20,310 nucleotides of DNA from CAYFHQ01 sp964342805 (GTDB taxonomy: Bacteria > Bacillota > Clostridia > Peptostreptococcales > Acidaminobacteraceae): contig CAYFHQ010000069.1 of assembly GCA_964342805.1 (NCBI GenBank), positions 1 through 20,310 on the forward strand. The letters are read 5' to 3'. A program made the translations under genes and the position numbers. Of the stretch, positions 1 to 8,364 are shown in pieces (positions within the stretch are counted from its first letter, which is position 1; every line of letters starts with the position of its first letter). The notes under the pieces were generated by a model that did not search any database, had not been told where the DNA came from, and was given only the letters and a program-made list of their open reading frames with translations.

Positions 1-77
1 AAGGTCAGGCAGAGGAGGACAACCAAGGCCCTTGTCCATTTGCTCCTGGGAACTTCCTCATTTAAGTAGGTCTTCAT
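1..77 (-). CDS. N-terminus of an unknown membrane-anchored or secreted protein (partial)
   Basis: An ATG at 77-75 (minus) sits behind a GGAAAGGAAG ribosome binding site, 22 bases after the stop of the histidine kinase gene. It stays open to the window edge, giving 25 codons. The peptide starts MKTYLNEEVPRSKWTRALVV and continues hydrophobic: a short charged segment, then the beginning of a membrane helix or signal anchor. The spacing suggests co-transcription with the kinase. The family cannot be told from this fragment; a signalling partner is only a guess. Confidence 0.6.
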   Translation of the reverse strand, partial: MKTYLNEEVPRSKWTRALVVLLCLT

Positions 78-99
78 ATTGGCTTCCTTTCCTCTATGA

Positions 100-2115
100 C
101 TAGAAGGTGATTTCAAATCCTAAACCCTCTTCTTGGTGGGATAGGACTTGAATATCTCCGTCGAAAACGTCTTTTACGATGGCATAGACCATGGACAAGC
201 CCAGGCCTAGGTTGGAGGACATTTGGCTGGTGTAGAGGGGGGTGAAGAGGTCTCTCTCCATTTGGGCATTAACGCCCCCACCATTGTCTTTGTATTGGAT
301 CACCCAGTTTTGACCCTGGTTTCCTTTTGCTATACTGACCTCAATTTGCCAGCTGGCTTGCCCTGTAAACCCGTGGACAAAGGAATTTTCCATGAGTTCC
401 ACAAGGATCTGTTTGAGGCTGTCTCCGTGGTTGTCCAACATGGCTTGGTCATGGGCATGGACCTGGATTTGACAGGGGATTTCACGGTATTTCATGGAGG
501 TTTCCAGGTAGGCGTCCCGCACCACCTGTTCCATGGATTGAGCTTCTGAGGACAAGGTTCGCTGGACCTTAGAGTAGCCCTTAAGCTTGTTGATAATTTC
601 TATACTGGTGTTGAGGTTCTGAAGGATATTGGCCCCACTTTCGTCCATGTCCTTCATGAACTCAATCAGTTGTCTTTTGGACAAGGTATTGGTGCCCACA
701 TGCCCGTTGAGTTTGTCCACGGTTTGAATCAGGTGGCTACTCAAGGTCTTGGCATTGCCAATGGGGGTGTTGAGCTTATGGGCTAAGCCAATAACTACCA
801 GGCGTAGGGAGGCCAGCTTTTCAGTTTCCACAAGACGCTTTCGAGTGGCCTCAATTTCCTCTATGGACTGCTCCAGTTTCTCGTTGGTCACCATGAGGGT
901 TTCCCTTTGGGCCATGAGTTCTCCCATGGCGTCCTCCAGTTCATTGTTGGCCTGGGTCAACTCCTGGGTCCGTTCTTCGACTTTATGTTCCAAGGACTCA
1001 CTATATTCCTTGATTTCGTCAAAGGTTGCCTTTTGACGGCTGATCATGATCTGCAGGGACCGGGTTAGGACACCCACTTCGTCCATTCGGTCTTTGAAGT
1101 TGTCTTGTATGGCCACATCATAGTTGCCTTGACCCACCTGGTCTATGGTTTCCGCTATATAGACCACCGGCTTGGCCAGGGCCTTGGCAATGAGATTACC
1201 CGAAAAACTTGCCAATAGCATGACGATTAGAATCATCACAACAATCACAATCACAATGGCGTCGAGGCCACTGGTCAAGACCTGGAAGGGAACTGCAACC
1301 CCGAGGTGCCAGCCATTTCTCAGGGCTTGGCTGGCATAGACCAAGTCCCCCACCTGGCTTTGGGTTTGATCGAGAAAGTCATCCGGTCTCTCCTTGTCCC
1401 CTTGCCCTGGTGAGTGGAGTACCACGCTGTCAAAGGGCCTCGTGGGTCCTGGGGCATAGATCAATCGGCCCTGGGAATCCGTCAGGAAAAGAAAACCAGC
1501 GTCCATGACCGGGTTGGCATTGATAGTGGAAAAAATGCCTGCTGTGGAGGTCCCACTGCCAACGATCATGACATAGGCGTCGTTGAAGGCCACTCTTCTG
1601 ACTTGATAAATGACCTGGTCATCAAGATCGTTGATCCAGAGGTTGACCTTTTCTTGTTCCATGATTTCCTGGGGATCGATGGCCCCTGGATAGGTATTGG
1701 GGGCTTGACCCTCCGGTATAAAGTCTCCGTTGCCATCGGCGAACCAAATGGCCTTGGTCCCTTGGTTCCCCACAACAATCACAAAGGCTGACTTGGCAGG
1801 GCTCAAGTCGGCAGCCACATTGACCGAGGACTTGTACTTGTCCAGATATGTAGGCAGATAGTTGGTTTCCTCCTGGGCCCGGGCAGGATTAAAGGTAATG
1901 GCCAACTCTGCACCCAGGGTTTCCGTCACCTTTTCTGTGGCCTGGAGCCTTTGGTCGATCTCAAAAACTGCCCCCTGGAGGATGGTTGCCATGAAGTCTT
2001 CACTCCGGTCCATCAAAGTGGTTCTTGAAATATACAGGGAGAAGGCGCCCATGATTAAAATGGCCAAACAGCTTAAAGCGGTTACTGCGAGTTGAATACG
2101 TCTTTGTATGCTCAT
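100..2115 (-). CDS. dCache-HAMP sensor histidine kinase
   Basis: A 671-residue membrane sensor kinase. TM1 is at about residues 7-29, followed by an extracytoplasmic sensor region to about 284 that looks like a double Cache domain (for example GFLFLTDSQGRLIYAP near 207-222). TM2 is at about 285-308, HAMP to about 365, and a long coiled coil at 366-435. The H-box GLAHKLNTP has phosphoacceptor His446, the N-box is ELMENSFVHGF (Asn577), and the G-boxes are DNGGG (610-614) and NLGLGLSMV. The residue after the phospho-His is Lys, where Glu is usual. The open frame extends 17 codons upstream, but the ATG at 2115 has an AGGAGGTG site and the extension overlaps a terminator, so 2115 is chosen. No response regulator is visible next to it. 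The signal sensed is unknown. Confidence 0.9.
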   Translation of the reverse strand: MSIQRRIQLAVTALSCLAILIMGAFSLYISRTTLMDRSEDFMATILQGAVFEIDQRLQATEKVTETLGAELAITFNPARAQEETNYLPTYLDKYKSSVNVAADLSPAKSAFVIVVGNQGTKAIWFADGNGDFIPEGQAPNTYPGAIDPQEIMEQEKVNLWINDLDDQVIYQVRRVAFNDAYVMIVGSGTSTAGIFSTINANPVMDAGFLFLTDSQGRLIYAPGPTRPFDSVVLHSPGQGDKERPDDFLDQTQSQVGDLVYASQALRNGWHLGVAVPFQVLTSGLDAIVIVIVVMILIVMLLASFSGNLIAKALAKPVVYIAETIDQVGQGNYDVAIQDNFKDRMDEVGVLTRSLQIMISRQKATFDEIKEYSESLEHKVEERTQELTQANNELEDAMGELMAQRETLMVTNEKLEQSIEEIEATRKRLVETEKLASLRLVVIGLAHKLNTPIGNAKTLSSHLIQTVDKLNGHVGTNTLSKRQLIEFMKDMDESGANILQNLNTSIEIINKLKGYSKVQRTLSSEAQSMEQVVRDAYLETSMKYREIPCQIQVHAHDQAMLDNHGDSLKQILVELMENSFVHGFTGQASWQIEVSIAKGNQGQNWVIQYKDNGGGVNAQMERDLFTPLYTSQMSSNLGLGLSMVYAIVKDVFDGDIQVLSHQEEGLGFEITF

Positions 2116-2144
2116 GGTTTCACCTCCTATCTCTATCCATACCC

Positions 2145-2190
2145 AAAAAAAGCAGGTGCCTTCCACGCCTTGTGGACTGCACCTGCTTTT
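2145..2190 (-). terminator. Rho-independent terminator of the iron-siderophore operon
   Basis: The 12-bp arms 2148-2159 (AAAAGCAGGTGC) and 2179-2190 (GCACCTGCTTTT) are fully complementary. The loop holds a second small pairing, TCCAC (2162-2166) with GTGGA (2172-2176). Read on the minus strand the hairpin ends in a run of seven T. It lies about 64 bases past the stop of the last permease gene and only 29 bases before the histidine kinase start. Confidence 0.85.
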
Positions 2191-2253
2191 CTTGTTGATG
2201 TATGGCTCTCCGTGGACTGTGCCTATGGTAGGTGGCTATGACATTCAAGACAC

Positions 2254-3273
2254 TTAGCCACGGGTCCCCTTATTGGTTCGAACCACCAAGAAGAGGAAGT
2301 ATGGAGCGCCCACCAGGGCCACCATAATCCCCGGCAAGAGGCCTTGGGGCTGGAGGATGTTGCGTCCGATCAAATCAGCTCCCATGAGGAAAATTCCACC
2401 TAAAAGCATACTTCCCACCATAAAGTGCTGGTGCTTGGGTCCATAAATCCGCTTGGCCATATGGGGGATGATCAGGCCCACAAATGAAATGGCACCTGCC
2501 ACGGAGACCACCACTGCAGCCAAGGCCACCGCACAGCCAATGAGGATATAGCGCTCCTTGGTCAAATCCACCCCAAGACTCTGGGCTGAGATGTCGTCCA
2601 GACCCATGATGTTCAAGGTCTGGGACTTCATAAAAATCCAGATCATGAGAACCAATACGACGGGCAGGGTCACATAGACAAAGTCCCACTTGTCCCCCCA
2701 TATACTCCCACTAAGCCACCGATAGATGAACTGAACGTCCTCACGGCCAGCCGAGGAGATAAAGAGGATCATGGAACCGGACAAGGCGATGGCGCTACCA
2801 ATCCCCGTTAAGACCAACTTGTCCACATTGAGCCGTCCACCGGGATCGGTGGAAAAGACCATGGTCAGGAGAAAAGTGACACCCGCTCCTAGAAAACCTG
2901 CCAAGGGTAGGGTATAGACAATACTTGTACTGGAAAAGTCCATGAAGAGGTAGGCAAAGGTCACCCCCAGGCCTGCTCCAGCATTGATACCCAGAACCCC
3001 CGGGTCAGCCAAGTCATTCTTGGTCAATGTTTGCAGGACACTCCCACTCATGGCCAAGGCCATGCCCATGATCAAGGTGATCAACAAGCGAGGCATGCGG
3101 AGGGTAAAAATGGTGAAAACCTCCTGTTTGCTTCCTCCACCCAAAAGGGTCTGCAAGACGTTTTCCAAGGGGATCCGTAGAAAACCAAAGGTAAGACCCA
3201 TGGCAAACAGTAATCCTGTGGCTAGTAGCAGCCCGCCATAGGTCAGCAACCGAAGGGTAGGACTTTTAACCAA
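2254..3273 (-). CDS. FecCD-family siderophore ABC transporter permease (second subunit)
   Basis: An integral membrane permease of the BtuC/FecCD type, forming the channel for ferric-siderophore (or haem/cobalamin-like) import. About 339 residues and highly hydrophobic. It carries the family motif region MGMALAMSGSVLQTLTKNDLADPG followed by GINAGAG, and a late GLIIPHMAKRIYG segment that typically contacts the ATPase. The ORF opens at a TTG at 3300, but a better start is the TTG at 3273, which has GGGAGG eight bases upstream. That start overlaps the preceding permease stop by 8 bases (TTGGTTAA), which suggests translational coupling. It is the last gene of the four-gene operon. The family is certain; the substrate is inferred from the operon and its Fur box. 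Confidence 0.93.
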   Translation of the reverse strand: MVKSPTLRLLTYGGLLLATGLLFAMGLTFGFLRIPLENVLQTLLGGGSKQEVFTIFTLRMPRLLITLIMGMALAMSGSVLQTLTKNDLADPGVLGINAGAGLGVTFAYLFMDFSSTSIVYTLPLAGFLGAGVTFLLTMVFSTDPGGRLNVDKLVLTGIGSAIALSGSMILFISSAGREDVQFIYRWLSGSIWGDKWDFVYVTLPVVLVLMIWIFMKSQTLNIMGLDDISAQSLGVDLTKERYILIGCAVALAAVVVSVAGAISFVGLIIPHMAKRIYGPKHQHFMVGSMLLGGIFLMGADLIGRNILQPQGLLPGIMVALVGAPYFLFLVVRTNKGTRG

Positions 3274-4258
3274 GAGAACCGCCTCCCTTCCGTACAACAA
3301 ATAGAAAGACTGGATAAGAACACACGGCTAGAACAGCTGTAATGGGGGTCTCATAAGGGGCATTCACCAGGCGTGAGGCCAGATCTGCCAACATGAGAAA
3401 GGCAGCCCCAGTGATCATAGACACGGGAATAATGTGCTTATAGTCTCCCCCCACCAAGCGTCTGACAAAGTGTGGAACCACAAGGCCAACAAAGACAATC
3501 GATCCTGAAAGGGCAATGGCTGCACCGGTCAGAAATGTGACTAGGAAAAAGAAAGCAATCCGCAAGACTTTGACGTTCTCTCCCAGAGAGATGGCCAGCT
3601 CCTCATTGAGACTGACCAGGGTCAGCTTTTTCGAATAGGCCAAGGCAAGGCCTAAGCCAACCACCAATATGGGTAGGACCATATAGATTTCCTTCAAGGT
3701 CACTCCTATCAGGCCACTGGAAGCCCACATGGTCATTTGCTTGGACGTTGTAAAGTGTAAGGCAAGGGCGTCCGACACCGCATATAGCAAGGTGGACACC
3801 GCCGCACCTGCTAGAATCGTTTTGTTATTACTGAGACCGTGGCGACCAGAAAAACTGATCAGAAATACGATCAGGCCGGAAACAACACTTCCCAAGAGGC
3901 AGGCCACTAAGACACCAAAATAGCTCAAGTTGTGAGAGAGAGCCAAGGAGAAGGACAAGGCAGCAGAAGCACCAGCAGTGATCCCAAACAAACTGGGACT
4001 GGCCAGGGGATTCCTCGTCATCCCTTGCATGTAGGCCCCTGAAACGGCCAAGGCCATGCCCACCAGACCCGCTGCAACCACTCTTGGGAAACGTATTTCC
4101 TCCAGTATGAGGGTATTTTCATTTTCATAAGCTTGTAGCAAAAATGCCCGGAGATCTGCCAAGGGAATCTTTGCTGCACCGAATGCCATAGCGGCAATAA
4201 AGGCTGATACCAGTGCCACAAGTAGCACCAGTATCAACCCAAGTTGTTTTTTGTTCAT
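3266..4258 (-). CDS. FecCD-family siderophore ABC transporter permease (first subunit)
   Basis: A 330-residue polytopic membrane protein that pairs with the next gene product as the heterodimeric permease of an iron-siderophore importer. It shows the FecCD signature GLVGMALAVSGAYMQGMTRN, then PLASPSLFGITAGA, and the C-terminal GLVVPHFVRRLVGGD segment expected to meet the ATPase. The ATG at 4258 is preceded by AGGAAA, 14 bases after the stop of the binding-protein gene. Its length is normal for the family. The gene overlaps the second permease by a few bases. Confidence 0.93.
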   Translation of the reverse strand: MNKKQLGLILVLLVALVSAFIAAMAFGAAKIPLADLRAFLLQAYENENTLILEEIRFPRVVAAGLVGMALAVSGAYMQGMTRNPLASPSLFGITAGASAALSFSLALSHNLSYFGVLVACLLGSVVSGLIVFLISFSGRHGLSNNKTILAGAAVSTLLYAVSDALALHFTTSKQMTMWASSGLIGVTLKEIYMVLPILVVGLGLALAYSKKLTLVSLNEELAISLGENVKVLRIAFFFLVTFLTGAAIALSGSIVFVGLVVPHFVRRLVGGDYKHIIPVSMITGAAFLMLADLASRLVNAPYETPITAVLAVCSYPVFLFVVRKGGGSLG

Positions 4259-4272
4259 TGAAGTTTCCTGTC

Positions 4273-5232
4273 CTATTTTAAGAAGAAGTTTTCAAGTTCT
4301 TGCAACTGGTATTCCAGAGTTATGGGACCTGTCATATAGAAGCTCTCGGCTTGGGCCTTTAGAACCCGTTCGTTTTTCACAGCGTCAAGGTTCTTCCAGG
4401 TTTCCGTTTCCATAAAGGCCAGGTTAGACCCATTAAAATAGGCAAAGACCATGAGGTCAGCTTGATACTTGGGAATAACCTCAGCAGAAATGCTGTAGTA
4501 ACCGTCTGTTAGGGCCACTTCCTTAACTGCCTCAGGCATGACTAGGCCCATTTCCTGATAAACAATCTGTGTACCCCGTCCCCAGTTGTCGCCATACAGG
4601 TAGATCTCGTCCCCATACCCTTCCATGACAGAAATGGACACGTCCTCACCGTACTTTTCCTTAAAAGATGCGCCCGCTTTTTGGGCTTTTTCTTGGAACT
4701 GGACAACCCACTCACGGGCTACTGCTTCCTTGTTGACTAGCTTGCCATACTCAATAATAGCGTCTAGGTAGGTGTTCTTACCGTATGTAAAGGAAACCGT
4801 AGGAGCAATTTCCGATAGCTCCTTGATATTTTCATTGTTAGAGCCTGTGATGATTAGGTCTGGATTTAAGGCCATGACTTGTTCCATATTGTCTACAGCA
4901 ACTTCAGTGGAATCCTTTAAGTAATCTGCAAACAAGGGGTTACCACCTGTCCAAACCTCGTGGCCTACCACGTCACCGTCAAACATGAGGATAGCGCCGG
5001 CTGCTGAAGAGTCCAAAACAACAATCCTTTGGGGGTCAGCAGGAACTTCAATGTCTCCCGATTCAGCTGCATAGATAATGGTGGTCGCTTCCTCTTTCTC
5101 TTCTACGCTACTTTCTTCTGTCGCCTCTACTGGTGCTACTGCTTGGCCTTCCGCCTCTTCTTGAGCAGGGGCTTGACCGGCACAACCGGCAAGTAGGGCC
5201 GTTATCATAAGTAGTGTGAGTAATTTTTTCAT
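4273..5232 (-). CDS. Ferric-siderophore substrate-binding lipoprotein
   Basis: An extracellular, membrane-tethered receptor of the FecB/FhuD/FeuA class (319 residues) that delivers ferric-siderophore to the FecCD permeases. It starts MKKLLTLLMITALLAGC: a lipoprotein signal peptide with lipobox LAGC and lipidated Cys17. A Glu/Ala-rich linker follows to about residue 50, then the periplasmic-binding fold, including ADPQRIVVLDSSAAGAILMF, and later MALNPDLIITGS. The open frame continues 52 codons upstream, but that stretch overlaps the ATPase gene. The ATG at 5232 has AGGAGG at good spacing and a perfect signal peptide, so it is the start. It lies 25 bases after the ATPase stop. Confidence 0.94.
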   Translation of the reverse strand: MKKLLTLLMITALLAGCAGQAPAQEEAEGQAVAPVEATEESSVEEKEEATTIIYAAESGDIEVPADPQRIVVLDSSAAGAILMFDGDVVGHEVWTGGNPLFADYLKDSTEVAVDNMEQVMALNPDLIITGSNNENIKELSEIAPTVSFTYGKNTYLDAIIEYGKLVNKEAVAREWVVQFQEKAQKAGASFKEKYGEDVSISVMEGYGDEIYLYGDNWGRGTQIVYQEMGLVMPEAVKEVALTDGYYSISAEVIPKYQADLMVFAYFNGSNLAFMETETWKNLDAVKNERVLKAQAESFYMTGPITLEYQLQELENFFLK

Positions 5233-5257
5233 TTTAGTCCTCCTGGTAGCAAAATAG

Positions 5258-6037
5258 CTATAATAAATTGAATGACAGGCAAAGGGGCTTTTGGGTTTTG
5301 GGATCGGGAATGATCTCCGCTTGAATGTGGAAGAGTCTTTCCAGGACCTCCTGGGTGATGACCTCTTCGCTGGTGCCCACTTTGACAATGGCCCCCTCTT
5401 TTAAAGCAATTAAGTGGTCAGCATACTTGGACGCTTGGTTTAAGTCATGGAGGACCATGACAATGGTCTTTCCGTGATTTGCCTTAAGGTCATGTAGAAT
5501 CTCCAAGACCTCCAGTTGGTGGGAAATGTCCAAATAGGTTGTTGGCTCGTCCAGAAAAATGATATCCGTGTCCTGGGCCAAACAAAGGGCAATCCATACC
5601 CGCTGCTTTTGCCCCCCAGATAAGGTGTCCAACTTCCGGTGACGAAAAGCCAGGACCCCTGTTACATCCATGGCCCACTTGACCTTTTCGTAGTCTTCCT
5701 TGCTGTAATTTCCAAACCCGCTCACATATGGGTGGCGGCCATAGGTCACCAGTTCCTCCACGGTCAATCCATGGGTAGCCTCGGGCTTTTGGGGAAGCAT
5801 GGCCAAGACCCGGGCCAGTTTTTTTCGCGAGTAGGCCTCAATATCCTTGCCATCTATAATGACTTGGCCCTGATAGGGGATAATTCTCGAAATGGCCTTG
5901 AGTAGGGTCGACTTGCCACACCCATTGGGGCCAATAATGGCTGTGGTCTGCCCCATGGGGAGATCAACCTCAATGGTTTTGATGATTTCTACTTCCCCAT
6001 AACCCACGGTGAGTTTCTGTGCTGTAATGTGATTCAT
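5258..6037 (-). CDS. Iron-siderophore ABC transporter ATP-binding protein
   Basis: The cytoplasmic ATPase of the importer, 259 residues, of the FecE/FepC/FhuC type. Walker A is GPNGCGKST at 36-44, the Q-loop MLPQK at about 80-84, the signature LSGGQ at 139-143, Walker B DIIFLDEP at 158-165, and the H-loop His is at about 197. The longer frame to 6121 runs through the putative promoter and Fur box. The ATG at 6037 has TTGGAGAA upstream and yields the normal family N-terminus, so it is preferred. It is the first gene of the operon and the first downstream of the Fur-like box at 6103-6117. Confidence 0.94.
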   Translation of the reverse strand: MNHITAQKLTVGYGEVEIIKTIEVDLPMGQTTAIIGPNGCGKSTLLKAISRIIPYQGQVIIDGKDIEAYSRKKLARVLAMLPQKPEATHGLTVEELVTYGRHPYVSGFGNYSKEDYEKVKWAMDVTGVLAFRHRKLDTLSGGQKQRVWIALCLAQDTDIIFLDEPTTYLDISHQLEVLEILHDLKANHGKTIVMVLHDLNQASKYADHLIALKEGAIVKVGTSEEVITQEVLERLFHIQAEIIPDPKTQKPLCLSFNLL

Positions 6038-6102
6038 GTTTTCTCCAATTGGTAGCGTTCCACTGGATTCAGGCTTATGATAAAATAGGCTTAGGTATGT
6101 TT

Positions 6103-6117
6103 TGAAAATCATTATCA
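6103..6117 (-). promoter_or_regulatory. Fur box upstream of the iron-siderophore operon
   Basis: On the minus strand the site reads TGATAATGATTTTCA, one mismatch from the 7-1-7 Fur consensus TGATAATNATTATCA. It lies 65 bases upstream of the ATPase start. Iron-dependent repression by Fur is the natural reading, given the genes it precedes. Confidence 0.8.
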
Positions 6118-6187
6118 TCAACTACCGTGACCTATTTGTCTTTTTTCTCCTGAATGTCAGGGATCATGTGACACAAGGAATTATAAT

Positions 6188-6202
6188 TGATATCCATTCT
6201 CA
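6188..6202 (+). promoter_or_regulatory. Weaker Fur-like box upstream of the AraC-type regulator gene
   Basis: The plus strand reads TGATATCCATTCTCA, matching the 7-1-7 Fur consensus at 11 of 14 defined positions. A possible -10 element, TACAAT, follows at 6204-6209, so a bound repressor would cover the regulator promoter. It could instead be, or overlap, a site for the AraC-type protein itself. Confidence 0.45.
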
Positions 6203-6280
6203 TTACAATGTTATTTGACCACATCACTACTTTTACATGGTTTCTCACTATTAGGGTAAGGCTCCATTCGGGAGGGGTTT

Positions 6281-7291
6281 ATGACTGATCTAACAAGGTT
6301 CCAAAGAGATTTTTTAGCCAACATGAACTTCCAAATCCAAGACCACGGCCATTTCATTTATTGCTCTAACCCCGACCATGAGGCCAGTGGCTACTTGCAG
6401 TTTTTCCGTCAGCCAGGTAAGTATATGCTGGTGGTAGCTGATTATACGATTCCAAGGGATTTTGAACTGGACTTTGGAACCCATGACACCCAGCTCCGCT
6501 TTGGCCTGGTCTCTGACGGCGTGTCCCAGTATCAAATAGACAACAAGCCCATCATGAACTTTTTACCCGCCCCTTACATAGCCATTGAAGACCACTTGTC
6601 AGGCCATCAAAAATGGAGGACGGGTCAGCACTACCAAGGGATTGAGTTTTTTGTGGACTGTGACTACCTGAGTAGGACCTATGAGGAGCATTATGCTGAA
6701 GTGGCAGAGATTCTAAGACTCATTCAAAACCACGCCATCCTCTACTTGCCCCTCAAGGTCATCGATATCCTAAGAACCTTAAAAACAATGGCCCTTGATG
6801 GGAGCCTTAGTCCCCTGCTCTTAGAGGCAAAAATGTTAGAGTGTGTCTCCCTGATCGGAAACGAACTCCTCACGGTTGGCCATCAAGCCTTCTATAATCC
6901 CGACAATATCGGTCAGGTCCATGTTTCCTCCACTCGGAGTTTTCAATTGACCTCCAATGATATAGCAGCCATCCATAAGGCCAGAGAAATCTTGGCCGGT
7001 GACCTTGTGAACCCACCCACCATTGGCCATTTAAGCAAGCGGGTCTACATTAATGAACAAAAGCTCACCACTGGATTTCGTGAGCTCTATCATATGACCA
7101 TTGGCCATTATCTCAAGGAACTTCGCCTGTCCACTGCAGCCAATTTATTGGCCTCCACGGACCTGCCTGTAGATGAGATTTCAAGGCATGTGGGCTATAG
7201 TCATCCGTCCAACTTCGGCAAGGCCTTCAAGGCCAAATACAAGCGCACCCCCTCCCAGTACAGGAAGTTTGGTATGCGACCGACCACATAA
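6281..7291 (+). CDS. AraC-family transcriptional regulator, likely activator of the siderophore importer
   Basis: A 336-residue DNA-binding regulator. Residues 1 to about 210 form a sensor region with no motif I can name. Residues about 225-336 carry the two helix-turn-helix units of AraC/XylS, including TIGHLSKRVYINEQKLTTGF and LPVDEISRHVGYSHPSNFGK, ending FKAKYKRTPSQYRK, which is typical of the family. The ATG at 6281 follows GGGAGGGG. It is transcribed away from the iron-siderophore operon across a 243-base spacer with two Fur-like boxes. By analogy with PchR/YbtA-type regulators it probably activates the importer when its siderophore is present; that role is inference from position. Confidence 0.92.
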   Translation: MTDLTRFQRDFLANMNFQIQDHGHFIYCSNPDHEASGYLQFFRQPGKYMLVVADYTIPRDFELDFGTHDTQLRFGLVSDGVSQYQIDNKPIMNFLPAPYIAIEDHLSGHQKWRTGQHYQGIEFFVDCDYLSRTYEEHYAEVAEILRLIQNHAILYLPLKVIDILRTLKTMALDGSLSPLLLEAKMLECVSLIGNELLTVGHQAFYNPDNIGQVHVSSTRSFQLTSNDIAAIHKAREILAGDLVNPPTIGHLSKRVYINEQKLTTGFRELYHMTIGHYLKELRLSTAANLLASTDLPVDEISRHVGYSHPSNFGKAFKAKYKRTPSQYRKFGMRPTT

Positions 7292-7292
7292 A

Positions 7293-7326
7293 AAAGCCAG
7301 AAAACGCGTTTGCGTTTTCTGGCTTT
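7293..7326. terminator. Bidirectional Rho-independent terminator
   Basis: A perfect 15-bp stem, 7293-7307 against 7312-7326, with the four-base loop GTTT. It is flanked by T-rich sequence on both sides (TTTATAGTTTTT on plus, TTTTTTATG on minus). It sits between the converging araC-type and ykgJ-type genes and can serve both. Confidence 0.92.
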
Positions 7327-7349
7327 ATAGTTTTTGATCTGTTTACTGG

Positions 7350-8018
7350 TTATAGGATACCCAGGTCTTCTTTGGCCTGGGTCAACCGATCTGCAAATAA
7401 GGTGTAAAAGTCGTCGGACCCACCCACTGGAAGATCAAACAAGTGCTCTAAAACATAGGCATTGATCTTGGCAACTTCTTCTTGGTCCCTCACGAACTTC
7501 AGGCGGAAGGCAAGCGCCTTCACAAAAGACCGCCACTGGAGGATAAAGGCCTTGTTGTCCTTATAGCGGTCAATCCCCAGCCATTTTTTCACCTTGACCT
7601 TGCCCAGCTTGGGTTTGACACAGGCACCCACCTGGAGGAAGTATTTCAGGTCCTGGTCTTCATAGACCCTTCCCAAGGGAAAAAGGCGGCAAATGCCAGG
7701 GCGGTGGGCGTGGACAGAACACCGGCCTTGGTCGTTCAGGAAGCTACACTTATTTGACCCTTGGTCCATTTTCAAATGGGGAATTCCCACCTTGTTATGG
7801 TCATGGATCTGGCCATGCTTGTCCATAAAGGCCTCAAAGGTCATTTGGGTGAACGTTCGAATTTCATAAAGGTCATAGGGGGTGAGTTCAACCATATCCC
7901 CAACGTCCTCGCAACAGGCACTGCAAGCATCACAACCGCCAGCGTCGGCCTTAACCATGTCCTTGAGGTCATAGAGTTTTCCGTCGGACAGGCTTTCCAA
8001 TGATTCAATCTTTCTCAC
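7350..8018 (-). CDS. YkgJ-family cysteine-cluster (Zn/Fe-chelating) protein
   Basis: 222 residues. The N-terminal CX2CX2CC cluster (Cys29, 32, 35, 36) and the later Cys91, Cys100 and Cys110 in CSFLNDQGRCSVHAHRPGICRLFP are the hallmark of the YkgJ/UPF0153 family, which is thought to bind zinc or iron. Its biochemical role is not established. It starts at a GTG (8018) with AGGAG at good spacing, 12 bases after the YciI-like gene, so the two are probably co-transcribed. It ends at a bidirectional terminator. Confidence 0.9.
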   Translation of the reverse strand: MRKIESLESLSDGKLYDLKDMVKADAGGCDACSACCEDVGDMVELTPYDLYEIRTFTQMTFEAFMDKHGQIHDHNKVGIPHLKMDQGSNKCSFLNDQGRCSVHAHRPGICRLFPLGRVYEDQDLKYFLQVGACVKPKLGKVKVKKWLGIDRYKDNKAFILQWRSFVKALAFRLKFVRDQEEVAKINAYVLEHLFDLPVGGSDDFYTLFADRLTQAKEDLGIL

Positions 8019-8030
8019 GGACGACTCCTA

Positions 8031-8324
8031 TTAACGAAAAAGTGGTGGGACAGCACATGGGATCACTTCTACCCGTTCCCAAACCTTGCCCTTCACATAG
8101 GGCTCTTCATCCAACCAAGCGTCCACAGCCTGACGATTTTCCATTTCCATAATCATGGTAGACCCACACATGTTTCCTTCTTCATTGAGCATGGCCACCG
8201 CATAAACCAAGGTCCCAGACGCCTTCATGTTTTTAGCCCCTTCCAAGTGGGCCTCCCTAGCTTCTTGCCTTCTTGCCAGGGCCTGGTCGTCAGTATAATC
8301 ATATCCATTAACGATAAACGTCAT
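8031..8324 (-). CDS. YciI-like small protein
   Basis: 97 residues, consistent with the single-domain YciI family (dimeric ferredoxin-like alpha-beta fold). The segments AREAHLEGAKNMKASGTLVYA and STMIMEMENRQAVDAWLDEE, then PYVKGKVWERVEVIP, follow the family pattern with a central His and a DEEPYVKG-type motif. The ATG at 8324 follows AGAGGA. It lies 40 bases after the diguanylate cyclase stop and 12 before the ykgJ-type start, in the middle of a likely three-gene unit. Substrate unknown. Confidence 0.85.
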   Translation of the reverse strand: MTFIVNGYDYTDDQALARRQEAREAHLEGAKNMKASGTLVYAVAMLNEEGNMCGSTMIMEMENRQAVDAWLDEEPYVKGKVWERVEVIPCAVPPLFR

Positions 8325-8364
8325 ATTTGATCCTCTTTTCTAGTCATTTACTCCTGCTATCATA

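Noticed and set aside
5233..5388. N-terminal extension of the siderophore-binding protein
   Set aside because: The extension overlaps the ATPase gene, is Arg/Lys/Ser-rich, and would bury a perfect lipoprotein signal peptide.
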